Source: an uncultured Lachnospiraceae bacterium (lineage in GTDB: Bacteria; Bacillota; Clostridia; Lachnospirales; Lachnospiraceae). Taken from it: 36,484 nt of DNA. The first letter of the stretch is position 1; each line of letters begins with the position of its first letter. A model generated the notes under the pieces. The model saw only the letters and a program-made list of their open reading frames with translations, was not told the origin of the DNA and made no database searches. The DNA is taken from assembly GCA_900316395.1 (NCBI GenBank), contig ONCT01000017.1, positions 1 to 36,484 of the forward strand, written 5' to 3'. Positions 1 through 8,382 of this stretch are shown here, piece by piece. The position numbers and the translations under genes were made by a program.

Positions 1-2242
1 TATAGCCTTGTTACAACTGCCTGGGAAGACAGACTTGATGGTGTTGTTGGCCCTAAGAAGAATAGAATCAAGGTTGCTGAGACAGAGTTATGTGATGAAG
101 AAGACATTGCAACTATTACTAGCAATACTCTTAGCCTTGTAATTCACAAGTCTCCTGCCATTATAGAGGTGTACGATAATGGGGACACACTTGTTCATCG
201 CGACATCCCTAAGCTTGCATATAGATGCGACTCTAATAACAGAAGAATTCATACAAGTGAGATTCAAAAGGGTGACTGCTTCTATGGATTTGGCGAGAAG
301 ACAGGTAACATCAACAAGTTCCATCAGCTTCTTACCATGAGCCCTGGTGATACAGTAGGCTATGACCCAATTAACGCTGACAGCTTATATAAGCATATAC
401 CTTTCTACATCAAGGCTAATAAGACAAATCAAACTGCCTGCGGTTACTTCTATCATAATATGAGCGAATGCACATTTGACATGGGAAGAAAGCACAGCAA
501 CTATTGGAAAAGGCACAGCACTTATACAGTTGATAGTGGGGACATCGATTTATTCTTCATGTATGGTCCTACTATAAAGGATGTGGTTAGAGAATACACA
601 TTTCTTACAGGTAGAAGCGCAATGCTTCCAAAATACGCTCTCGGTTATCTGGGAAGTTCCATGTATTATTCTGAGCTTAAAGAAAACTGTGATGACAAAA
701 TCATCAAATTTCTAGATACTGCAAAAAAAGAAGACATCCCTATTGATGGCTTCCAATTATCTAGTGGCTATACAGCCCAGGATACTTCTGCTGGCGAGAA
801 GCGATGCGTGTTCACATGGAATAAGGAGCGCTTCAAGAACCCTTCTGATTTCTTTAAGGAAGCTAAGAAGCGCGGTGTAATTGTATCACCTAATGTTAAG
901 CCAGGTGTATTGCTTACTCACCCTAATATCGAAGAATTCACATCTAAGGATATGCTTGTCAAGGATTCTGCTGGCGACTCTTATGATGTTGGAGAATGGT
1001 GGGGTGGCGAAGGCGTATTTGCCGACTTTACTAATCCAATATGTCGCAAGGAATGGAAGAAGATGCTTAAGGAAAATGTTATTAACAAAGGCACTCCTTC
1101 TATATGGAATGACAACTGTGAGTACGATAGTATTGTTGATAAGGATGCAAGAGTTGACTTCGATGGCAAGGGTTCAACCATTGGCGCATCCAGAAGTATT
1201 CAAGCCAACATTATGTGTCACACTTAAGTATAATCAGGCAACTATTCTTGGAATGTCCCTTAGTGGAGTGAGTAATTATGGTGGTGATATCGGTGGCTTC
1301 TATGGTGGCGCACCATCACCTGAGTTATTTGTTCGTTGGGTGCAGGCAGGAATATTTATGCCGCGTTTTTCAATCCACTCTGTTAATGCTGATAACACTG
1401 TTACAGAGCCTTGGATGTACCCAGAATATACCCACTATATTAGAGATGCAATTAAGTTCAGATATCGTCTATTCCCATATCTATATTCATTAATGGCTGC
1501 AAGTCATGAGAATGGTGATATGATTATGAATCCTCTAATGGCAGCATTTCCTGAGGATGAGAGAACATACGATAGTAGCGACTCCTATGTGCTAGGCAAC
1601 TCTCTTCTTGTTGCAAACGTTCTAGATAAGGGGATTGATAATCTGGAAGTTATGTTGCCAATAGGCTATAACTTCTACGAGATGTCATATGAGAAGGGCT
1701 ACGTTGGAGCAAATGTATATGAAGGCGGAAATGACATTACTATTCCTGTGGAGCTTGGCACTATACCTCTCTTCTTATTAAGCGGTGCTATTGTACCTCT
1801 TGCTGGAAATGAGCTATCTAACTTGTCACTAGATACGCTGACTTCACTACATATAATATGTGTGGCTGATAGGAATTCGCATTTTACATATTACGAGGAT
1901 GATGGTGTGAGTCTGGACTATGAAAATGATATGTACCATAAAATGGACATATCTATCGAGAGTGATGTTAAGACTATTATTAGTTTTTCTAACGAGGGCA
2001 AATACAAATCAACTATTGAAGATATGGAACTTGAAGTAATATCTAATTACAACTGTCCTATTAATGTTACAAATGATAGTGAGACGATTCCACAGTTCCT
2101 TAGAAGAGACGAATATGAAAGCGCCACATCCGGTTGGTACTACAACATAGAATGCAAGACAACATTTATCAAGTATCCATATACACAAAAAGATAACAAA
2201 GTCATAATCGACTACGGCGATTTCGATATGTTGGGAATGTAA
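1..2242 (+). pseudogene. GH31 family alpha-glycosidase, 5' truncated by window edge, internal deletion and frameshift
   Basis: The reading frame is open from base 1, so the true start lies outside the window. The first part (to about 1227) carries GH31 catalytic-domain sequence, including the nucleophile motif IWNDN with its Asp codon at 1111-1113. That frame stops at 1227. GH31 sequence resumes in another frame at about 1224 (LKYNQATILGM, then GGDIGGF and FRYRLFPYLYSLM) and runs to the stop at 2242. Intact GH31 enzymes have several dozen residues between these blocks, including the RSG...GDN segment with the general acid/base Asp. That segment is absent here, so an out-of-frame deletion has fused the two halves. 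The product would be inactive even if the frame were restored. An assembly error is possible. GH31 members hydrolyse alpha-glucosides or alpha-xylosides; the exact substrate cannot be read from this copy. Confidence 0.88.
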
Positions 2243-2252
2243 TAAATAAATA

Positions 2253-2278
2253 GACCTCTAGGTTAATTTCTAGAGGTC
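2253..2278. terminator. Bidirectional intrinsic terminator between convergent genes
   Basis: A perfect 9-bp stem (GACCTCTAG / CTAGAGGTC) with an 8-nt loop sits just after the GH31 stop and is followed by a T-rich stretch. It lies between convergent genes, the GH31 remnant on plus and the DpnII-type nuclease on minus. Confidence 0.7.
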
Positions 2279-2324
2279 ATTCTTACTTTTCTTACAATTT
2301 CAACAGTTCTATCTATATCATTTA

Positions 2325-3194
2325 TTATACAAAAACTTTGCCGATTATACCATTCTTCAAGTCCTCAATATTATATAAATCTTTTTGTACAAGAAATGTC
2401 TCTTTTAAATTACCTTTTGCCTTTAGCCACCCTGCTCCATCTGTAAACCACACAAAATGCACATATTCTACTCCTTCTGTTTCAAGCGAAATAGTTTTAA
2501 AACTACGTGCAGTTTCATTTAGCTTAGAACCACCAGAAGAATAGCAGTTACATTCACAAATATATACTTCCTGGCTACCACATGGTTTTACAACAAAATC
2601 AAATCTCTTTTTTGCTACTCCATCAGCACTGATTGCTGACAGATCATATCCCCATTTTTTCTCTACCTCATGCAGATACATTTCTTTAAAGTACGTAACA
2701 TCCTTCTCAAACCCTGCTTCTTTAATAAAATACTCAACCAGATCTTCCATCTGGTGTCCTCCTCTATTTTTTCTAGCATTACTATCAAGTCCGATGTTAA
2801 TACCTAAACCAACGTCAAGCAAATCTCCTATCACATGACTTTGCAATAATTCAAATATTCCTGTCTTTTGCATAAATTCCACATATAAATCTATGTCGTA
2901 ATTCATACTTTTAAAATTGAAATCTAGTCTCCTATCATTCTCCGTTATTGCTATAACATCTTCCCTTACAGCCAATAGAAGAGGTATGGCTTTTAAACAC
3001 TCTGGGTATTCTTTTACTAAATCTCTAAACTCATCCTCTATATTATTGGAACCCTTTAGCGTATTTAATAATGCCAATTGCCTTTTGACAGATGCAGTAT
3101 TTTTATATGCAGTATTATAGTTTACATAATAATTCCAGTTATTAATATTATCGGTAAATGATTTGAGCCACTCTTCGAATTCCCTATTCGTCAT
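2325..3194 (-). CDS. Type II restriction endonuclease, DpnII/MboI family (GATC)
   Basis: The 289-residue protein matches the DpnII nuclease family over its length. The diagnostic block GLDSNARKNRGGHQMEDLVE is near residue 135, and a PD-(D/E)XK-like active site follows (KRFDFVVK, then VYICECNCY about 20 residues later). DpnII enzymes cut unmethylated GATC. The start overlaps the end of the upstream DpnA-type methyltransferase by 11 bp, with AAGG just before the ATG, so translation is probably coupled. The order dam-like methylase, second methylase, nuclease is the same as in the Streptococcus pneumoniae DpnII operon. The active-site triad reads ECN rather than a classical ExK, as expected for this family. 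GATC specificity is inferred from family membership. Confidence 0.9.
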   Translation of the reverse strand: MTNREFEEWLKSFTDNINNWNYYVNYNTAYKNTASVKRQLALLNTLKGSNNIEDEFRDLVKEYPECLKAIPLLLAVREDVIAITENDRRLDFNFKSMNYDIDLYVEFMQKTGIFELLQSHVIGDLLDVGLGINIGLDSNARKNRGGHQMEDLVEYFIKEAGFEKDVTYFKEMYLHEVEKKWGYDLSAISADGVAKKRFDFVVKPCGSQEVYICECNCYSSGGSKLNETARSFKTISLETEGVEYVHFVWFTDGAGWLKAKGNLKETFLVQKDLYNIEDLKNGIIGKVFV

Positions 3195-3987
3195 TTTCTA
3201 CCTTCTCCAATCTTTTCTTTGTTATTTCTAAATATTCTCTCTCGGTATCTATGCCTATAAACTTTCTTCCTAATCTTGTTGCTACAACCCCCGTCGTTCC
3301 AGAACCACAAAAAGGATCTACTACAACATCCCCCTCCAGTGTTGACGACAAGATTACTCTTTCTAATAGATATTCGGGTTTTTGAGTTGGGTGTTTTCCC
3401 ATTTTTTTCTCTGAAGGTCTAGTCAAACTTCCACTCCAGACATCTTTCATTTGTTTTCCCCCATTCATTTCCTTCATTAATTCATAATTAAAATAATGGT
3501 GTGCTTTTTTATCCATTTTCTGCGCCCATAATATTGTTTCTGTCGAATGCGTAAAACACCTACAAGCAAGATTAGGGGGAGGATTTGTCTTTTGCCAAGT
3601 AATATTATTAATTATCTTAAAACCTTCTTGTTCAAGAGCCATCCCTATGGAATAAATATTGTGAAGCGTTCCAGATATCCATATGCTACCATCTGGCTTC
3701 AAGATTCTTTTGCATAACTTAATCCATTTTCGATTAAACTTATGTTTATCATTTATTTGTATAGTAGAATCACCTATTTTGTCCCAATCTCCTTTGTTAA
3801 CAGAAACCATTTTACCACTTTTGCAAGTAATCCCATCATTGCTTAGAAAATATGGTGGGTCAGCGAATATCATGTCTACGCATCCTTCCTTCAACTTAGG
3901 AAGTATTTTAAATGAGTCTCCAAGTATAATGTATGCTAAAGAATTATCATAGAATAATATTTGATTTTTTTGAAATAAATCTTTCAC
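3184..3987 (-). CDS. DNA adenine methyltransferase, DpnA-like (second methylase of the GATC system)
   Basis: This is a 267-residue N4/N6 amino-methyltransferase. The catalytic DPPY is at residues 43-46 and the SAM-binding FCGSGTTG motif is near the C-terminus, the order typical of the beta class. KHPTQKPEYLLERVI before the SAM motif is also characteristic. In DpnII systems DpnA methylates GATC and can act on single-stranded DNA, which helps incoming DNA survive; that role is inferred here. The start is GTG at 3987, chosen because AGGAGAGG lies about 9 nt upstream. The gene begins 12 nt after the dam-like stop and overlaps the nuclease start. Confidence 0.88.
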   Translation of the reverse strand: MKDLFQKNQILFYDNSLAYIILGDSFKILPKLKEGCVDMIFADPPYFLSNDGITCKSGKMVSVNKGDWDKIGDSTIQINDKHKFNRKWIKLCKRILKPDGSIWISGTLHNIYSIGMALEQEGFKIINNITWQKTNPPPNLACRCFTHSTETILWAQKMDKKAHHYFNYELMKEMNGGKQMKDVWSGSLTRPSEKKMGKHPTQKPEYLLERVILSSTLEGDVVVDPFCGSGTTGVVATRLGRKFIGIDTEREYLEITKKRLEKVENDE

Positions 3988-3999
3988 TCAGAACCTCTC

Positions 4000-4833
4000 C
4001 TAATAATTACAGATAATAACCTCTTGTCCTTTTCTATTCGACGCGTCTGAATTAATCATCCTTTTCACATCCACAACATCCATCCTATATCCTTTATCTC
4101 CATATAACTGATTTATAAAATCTGTATTATGATTTGTTAACATACAATAGCATCCTCTGTTTGTTAGCTCATCAAAAAGCCTAGCCAATCTTTCGTGGCT
4201 TTCTACATCAAAACCTTCTTTTGTATATGATTCGAATGATGTTGGATTAAGAGGTGCATAAGGACTGTCAAAAAAAACAAAGTCGCCCTGACCTGCATTT
4301 TGACATGCTTCTTCAAAATCTCCTTGTAAAACAGTTACATTCTTCAAATAATGCGAATCATCCATTATCGAATCAATATCAATCGACTCTCTTCTGCTAT
4401 TATTATATGGGACATTAAATAACCCTTTCCCATTAACTCTATATAAACCATTAAAACAATGCTTGTTAATAAAAACAAACAAAGCTGCCAATTCTATATC
4501 AAACTCTTCCTTCATCAATTTATCATTGTAATGTTCCCTCAAAGAATAGTAATATTCCTTTCCATTATCACCAATCTTTGCGTCAAGCTTTTGCACTTTC
4601 ATTATAAATTCTTCTGGATAATTGGCAATTATTCTATACGCATTAATAAGCGATGGGTTTATATCATTTATTACAGCATTGTCAGGCTGTAATTCAAACA
4701 AAACCGCGCCTCCACCAATAAATGGTTCATAATAATTATTAAACCCTTGAGGCATTCTTTCAGATATTCTTCCTAGTAATTGTCTTTTTCCCCCAGCCCA
4801 CTTCACAAATGGCGCAATATTGCTTTTCGGCAT
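4000..4833 (-). CDS. Dam/DpnM-type DNA adenine N6-methyltransferase (D12 class)
   Basis: An alpha-class (D12) adenine methyltransferase of about 277 residues. The N-terminal PFVKWAGGKRQL SAM-binding motif is near residue 10, YEPFIGGGAVLFEL follows near 40, and the catalytic motif FFDSPYAPL is near 180. The usual DPPY is therefore DSPY, a variant I recall from other Dam-like enzymes. The protein should methylate the adenine of GATC and protect host DNA from the downstream DpnII-type nuclease. Two in-frame ATGs are present; the second (4833) is preferred because AAAGGA lies about 7 nt before it, while the first (4839) almost touches that site. It is first of three tightly spaced minus-strand genes. 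Confidence 0.9.
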   Translation of the reverse strand: MPKSNIAPFVKWAGGKRQLLGRISERMPQGFNNYYEPFIGGGAVLFELQPDNAVINDINPSLINAYRIIANYPEEFIMKVQKLDAKIGDNGKEYYYSLREHYNDKLMKEEFDIELAALFVFINKHCFNGLYRVNGKGLFNVPYNNSRRESIDIDSIMDDSHYLKNVTVLQGDFEEACQNAGQGDFVFFDSPYAPLNPTSFESYTKEGFDVESHERLARLFDELTNRGCYCMLTNHNTDFINQLYGDKGYRMDVVDVKRMINSDASNRKGQEVIICNY

Positions 4834-4926
4834 ATTCATGTCCTTTCTTTGTACAACCCTTCAACATATTATACGAAAAAAAAACATAATGATCAATTAC
4901 GCTATTTCGCCCATTGTAAAATATCA

Positions 4927-5689
4927 TTATTTGTAAAAAACAAAGATATATTCATGAGCTAGCATTAAAAAACTATTATTTCTCCCCTCCCACTTATTCG
5001 TCGATCTACAATTGTGTTGTTCCTTTATAATTATTTCTTTCAACTTAAATCCAACATTTAAAAAGATTTCCATAAGATTAAATCCTAATGGTATAACATT
5101 CCCTTTAATCCTTCTATCTCCAATCATTACTGCACAGTATTTTTTGCTTTTAAGAACTCGATAAGCCTCTATTGCCACCTTATCCATTGCAAGAAAATAA
5201 TCCTTATCACTTAACAATGAAATATCACCCTCTATATTAGAGCTATATTTTATAATATTAGCATATGGAGGGTGTGTACAGACAAAGTCAATCCTATTAT
5301 CTTTTATAAAGGATAGATCTGTGGCGTCCCCTTTTCTAATACTAATCTTTGATTGTGTTTCACATTTAAAATTGAGATTTGTTTCTGATAAAGAAACTGA
5401 GTACGGATTGACATCTACGCCAATCGCATTTCGATTAAGTAGTTTTGCTTCAACTAACGTTGTTCCACTACCCATAAATTGATCTAGAATCCAGTCTCCT
5501 GGTTTAGAATAACGAAGCATTAAGTTCCTTGGCACATAAGGCGACCAATTCCCTCTATATCGTCCTGAGTGTGTTGCCCATTTGCCTCGGTCAGGAAAAG
5601 ACCATATAGTCGTCTGCTCTGGGCTAAAGCTATTCGGTTGTAATTCTATAACCTCTCCCCCCTTTCATTGATTGTTCAATATGATACAT
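4927..5689 (-). pseudogene. DNA methyltransferase (N4/N6 class) frameshifted at a G6 run
   Basis: From 5535 to 4927 an uninterrupted frame encodes a methyltransferase with the SAM motif LDQFMGSGTT followed by the catalytic THPPYANI motif, a permuted order, and a C-terminal LAHEYIFVF block. Homology clearly continues upstream without a start codon: the same frame reads IWSFPDRGKWATHSG and RYRGNWSPYVPRNLM. It meets a TGA near 5665. Just there, ATG codons at 5689 and 5668 open a second frame through six consecutive G (C5657-5662 on plus). Five G would join the two frames into a clean protein of about 254 residues starting MYHIEQSMKGGEVIELQ. As written, translation from those ATGs ends after about 20 codons. 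It could be a true mutation, a slippage (phase-variable) site or a sequencing error. It is probably the cognate methylase of the divergent C protein and nuclease. Confidence 0.82.
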
Positions 5690-5725
5690 TATTTGCTCTC
5701 TTTAGTCCACTCAAATAATAACGCT

Positions 5726-5740
5726 TTCACTATAAGTGAA
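5726..5740. promoter_or_regulatory. Controller-protein operator, upstream copy
   Basis: TTCACT ATA AGTGAA is a 6-3-6 palindrome. It has the same outer arms and the same 15-bp length as the second site 45 bp downstream. It ends just before the likely -35 region of the C gene and overlaps the likely -35 region of the divergent methyltransferase. In known C-controlled systems this placement suits activation of C/R and repression of M; that role is inferred. Confidence 0.65.
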
Positions 5741-5763
5741 TTTTTATCAAGCCATCAGAATAC

Positions 5764-5785
5764 TATAATATTCACATATAGTGAA
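5764..5785 (+). promoter_or_regulatory. C gene -10 element with overlapping downstream operator
   Basis: TATAAT (5764-5769) is followed at once by the palindrome TTCAC ATATA GTGAA (5771-5785), and AAAGGAG (5784-5790) is the ribosome binding site of the C gene. The operator covers the expected transcription start, a position that would repress at high C-protein levels. The -35 is poor (around 5741-5746), consistent with a promoter needing activation. Confidence 0.6.
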
Positions 5786-5796
5786 AGGAGACGATT

Positions 5797-6030
5797 ATGA
5801 GATTTAATAACGATGCAGAATTATATCAGACCATCGGTTCAAACATAAAACACTTCCGACAAAATGCTGGCTTGACACAGGTGCAATTGTCTGAGCGACT
5901 ACAAATAAGCGTTAGCTATCTTTCAAAAATTGAAGCCGCTGGCTGTACAAAAAGTCTATCTATTTCTATTTTAAATCTAATAGCAAATACATTAAACGTA
6001 GAAATAATAGAATTCCTTCAAAGGAGATAA
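5797..6030 (+). CDS. Restriction-modification controller (C) protein, HTH_3/XRE type
   Basis: A 77-residue protein that is almost entirely one XRE-type helix-turn-helix domain; GLTQVQLSERLQISVSYLSKIE is the canonical helix-turn-helix. The size and fold fit C proteins, which bind paired operator palindromes as dimers and time nuclease expression after the methylase. It starts 12 bp after the second palindrome with a good AAAGGAG site, and its stop is 6 bp before the nuclease gene, so the two are co-transcribed. The divergent methyltransferase and the paired palindromes make the C assignment much stronger than a generic XRE call. Confidence 0.85.
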   Translation: MRFNNDAELYQTIGSNIKHFRQNAGLTQVQLSERLQISVSYLSKIEAAGCTKSLSISILNLIANTLNVEIIEFLQRR

Positions 6031-6036
6031 CTTATA

Positions 6037-6558
6037 ATGACTAGACAAGCTAACACACATGGTGGGGGCGCAAAAACTAATGCTAACGGTTTATACTTTG
6101 AACAAACAACCGATCTCGAGAGCGCGTTAAAAAAGTCTGGATACAACGTATTAGATCACAGAGTATATCATGACAATCAAATAATAGGCCTTTCTGTACA
6201 AAAGTATAGTTTTTACAAACTATTTCTAGAACCCAACAATATTAATTACAAACAATTTAATTCAAAACAATGGTTGCCCGATGAATGTCTTGTTAATTAT
6301 ACTACAAACACTGTATATATAATTGAAAAGAAATTTCAAAATACTTCAGGCTCTGTAGATGAAAAACTTCCAAATTGTGATTTCAAGAAAAAAGAATATG
6401 AGAAACTATGCCATCCAATCGAATATAGTGTTGAATTTTTATATGTGTTCAATGATTGGTTTCAACAAAAACAGTATCGCGATACTTTAGCCTACATAAA
6501 AGACGTTGGATGTAATTATTTCTTTAACACTATTCCTCTTGATTTCTTGGGACTATGA
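6037..6558 (+). CDS. Putative type II restriction endonuclease, PD-(D/E)XK fold
   Basis: A 173-residue protein directly downstream of the C gene. The core reads WLPDECLVNY, about ten residues, then VYIIEKKFQ, which fits PD-(x)n-(D/E)XK with catalytic Asp/Glu and the EKK triad. A conserved-looking GSVDEKLPNCDFKKKEYEKL block follows. The N-terminus (NTHGGGAKTNANGLYFEQ) and the end (FFNTIPLDFLGL) look like true family ends, so the gene seems intact. The specificity is unknown. Its presumed methylase (4927-5689) is frameshifted in this sequence, which would be toxic unless the nuclease is silent, the GATC methylases protect the sites, or the frame is restored in some cells. Confidence 0.72.
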   Translation: MTRQANTHGGGAKTNANGLYFEQTTDLESALKKSGYNVLDHRVYHDNQIIGLSVQKYSFYKLFLEPNNINYKQFNSKQWLPDECLVNYTTNTVYIIEKKFQNTSGSVDEKLPNCDFKKKEYEKLCHPIEYSVEFLYVFNDWFQQKQYRDTLAYIKDVGCNYFFNTIPLDFLGL

Positions 6559-6619
6559 TTCAGTATTCCCTCTTTCCCCTGTATCATATACTTCTTGCTA
6601 ATAAGAGTCTGTTCTATTT

Positions 6620-7252
6620 TTACAACTTAGCATCTACAGTTATATCAGAGTCAACAAGGTCTGCAAATACCTGACCATCAGTTGCACTTCCCACTATGGA
6701 ACCATAATGAGTTGGTATTGCCACGGCAGGGCGAATTATATTAATGAGCTCTGCTGCTTTCTTTGCATCCATTGTGTATGTTCCACCAATTGGCACAAGG
6801 GCAATATCACATTTGACAGATTTCGCTTCCTTGGTAGCATCAGTGTCACCTGCAACATATATTCTCTTGCCATCGACTGTAAAGATATATCCTACCCATC
6901 CTGCACCCTTTGTATGAAATGGCTTAAGTGCGTTGTAGGCTGGTATAGTTTCGAATTCTAATCCCTTGATGTTATATGATTCATTTGGCTTAACAGCCTC
7001 TATTGCTGATACTTCAGAAGACAATTCCTTAGCCTTACTAGTCATCTTGTCAGGAACAATTAATACACTCTCTGCCTTCGCCACCTTCCTGATATCCTCT
7101 AGTGAGAAATGATCATAATGGTCATGTGTAACAAAGATATAATCAGCATCATGCTTTTCTCCACCAATCCTAAATGGGTCGATATAGATTACTCCATCTT
7201 CTGATTCAATCCTAATACTACTTTGCTCATTTACTGTGATTTTATCTGTCAT
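6620..7252 (-). CDS. MBL-fold metal-dependent hydrolase (UPF0173/UlaG-like)
   Basis: A 210-residue metallo-beta-lactamase fold protein with the THDHYDH metal motif at 42-48, GDTD at 135-138 and a further metal-ligand His in PTHYGS at about 182. No signal peptide is visible, so it is cytoplasmic. It belongs to the compact group of MBL hydrolases with no assigned substrate. The start is supported by GGAGG about 8 nt upstream. It converges on the restriction nuclease gene, leaving 61 bp between the stops, and follows the muramidase gene on the same strand with a 39-bp gap. Confidence 0.85.
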   Translation of the reverse strand: MTDKITVNEQSSIRIESEDGVIYIDPFRIGGEKHDADYIFVTHDHYDHFSLEDIRKVAKAESVLIVPDKMTSKAKELSSEVSAIEAVKPNESYNIKGLEFETIPAYNALKPFHTKGAGWVGYIFTVDGKRIYVAGDTDATKEAKSVKCDIALVPIGGTYTMDAKKAAELINIIRPAVAIPTHYGSIVGSATDGQVFADLVDSDITVDAKL

Positions 7253-7291
7253 ACTTCATTCCTCCTTGCGTCCATTTCCCCATTCAAATAA

Positions 7292-8176
7292 TTACTTCTT
7301 TAGAATCTGTATATTCATATCCGCTATGCCACTTATTCCAGGCACAGTTGACTTCTCACTATATTGCCAAAAGGTAAAGTCGTACGGCGTCTGTGGCTTT
7401 GGCTCGTAATCGGCATACCATACAGGATATTCTTGCAGCTTCGTCATATCTAACTGGAATGCCTCCCAGAGCATATTGCTATATATCATCGGCTTGTAGC
7501 CTGCTGCCTTTACCACTTCATTGAAAGCAATTGTATTCTTCGTAAATTGCTCTGGTGTTACATTATCAGTTCTTGCCACATCATCTAATATGTTCTCTGG
7601 GTCATAGACAACTGGTAGGTCCAGTCCTCGCCCCTGCAAATGTTCCAGCACAAACCTTGCTTCTTCTCTCGCCTCATCTTCATTAATTGCCTGTGAGAAA
7701 AAATACACTCCCACATCAATTCCCGCAGCCTTCGCCTTGGCAATGTTATCATCAAATCGAACGTCTGCCTTGATAACTCCTGACTCGCCATAACCTCTAT
7801 AGCCAATCCTGATAAATGCGAAATCGATTCCTGAATTCTTAACCTCCTGCCAGTTAATATCACCCTGATGCTCTGATACATCAACACCAAGCCTTGATGT
7901 GTAAGTTCCGTCATCATAACGCATTTTCCCTGATTCGGATACGAACTTATTCTTATCATATGGATTCTTAGTAACATTAGGATTGATTATGGTCTGATAC
8001 CAATTGCCATGGGCATCTACGAAGGTAAGGACCTCATCCTTATTAGACTCACTATTATTCTCCTTTTTATCAGAGCTGCCATCCCCACTGCTGCGCGCAA
8101 ATATCATGTATCCTGCAACACCTAGCGCCGCCACCAATACAACTACAATTATTGTTATAATAATTTTTTTCTTCAT
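7292..8176 (-). CDS. Membrane-anchored GH25 muramidase (lysozyme)
   Basis: About 294 residues. A Lys-rich start and one hydrophobic helix (residues 5-26) act as a signal anchor, followed by a Ser/Asn/Lys-rich linker. The GH25 domain fills the C-terminal two thirds, beginning GVDVSEHQGDINW near residue 98 and containing FAFIRIGYRGYG, VGVYFFSQA, PVVYDPENI and the final TFWQYSE. GH25 enzymes cut the MurNAc-GlcNAc bond of peptidoglycan; here on the outer membrane face, probably for wall remodelling. The catalytic segment reads YDPE where DxE is usual, so the key acids appear present. The start at 8176 (MKKKII) has AAGGGG about 6 nt upstream; the earlier ATG overlaps that site. Confidence 0.9.
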   Translation of the reverse strand: MKKKIIITIIVVVLVAALGVAGYMIFARSSGDGSSDKKENNSESNKDEVLTFVDAHGNWYQTIINPNVTKNPYDKNKFVSESGKMRYDDGTYTSRLGVDVSEHQGDINWQEVKNSGIDFAFIRIGYRGYGESGVIKADVRFDDNIAKAKAAGIDVGVYFFSQAINEDEAREEARFVLEHLQGRGLDLPVVYDPENILDDVARTDNVTPEQFTKNTIAFNEVVKAAGYKPMIYSNMLWEAFQLDMTKLQEYPVWYADYEPKPQTPYDFTFWQYSEKSTVPGISGIADMNIQILKK

Positions 8177-8207
8177 TATTTCCCCTTGCATATATTATGT
8201 AACATAT

Positions 8208-8236
8208 ATTTTATTGTATAACCTAGATGATATCAA
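8208..8236 (-). promoter_or_regulatory. Sigma-A type promoter of the GH25 gene
   Basis: On the minus strand TTGATA (8236-8231), 17 bp, TAAAAT (8213-8208), ending about 32 bp before the chosen start codon. Both hexamers are close to consensus and the spacing is optimal. Confidence 0.6.
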
Positions 8237-8303
8237 ATCTATAATAACTTTTTCTACAATTTGTCCACAAATAGTATTCATTCCCAACATCTTGTAATTT
8301 TTC

Positions 8304-8332
8304 TTGCATTTTACAACAACATCGTGTATAAT
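8304..8332 (+). promoter_or_regulatory. Sigma-A type promoter of the J-domain gene
   Basis: TTGCAT (8304-8309), 17 bp, TATAAT (8327-8332), about 50 bp upstream of the start codon of the J-domain gene. Confidence 0.65.
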
Positions 8333-8382
8333 TGTTAGGAATTTGTTGTTGAACACCCTGTTACTATAATAAGGAGCTATTC

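Noticed and set aside
881..1222. Open frame in +2 upstream of the GH31 second half
   Set aside because: Only the part after about 1224 resembles GH31; the earlier residues are an out-of-frame shadow of the first half.
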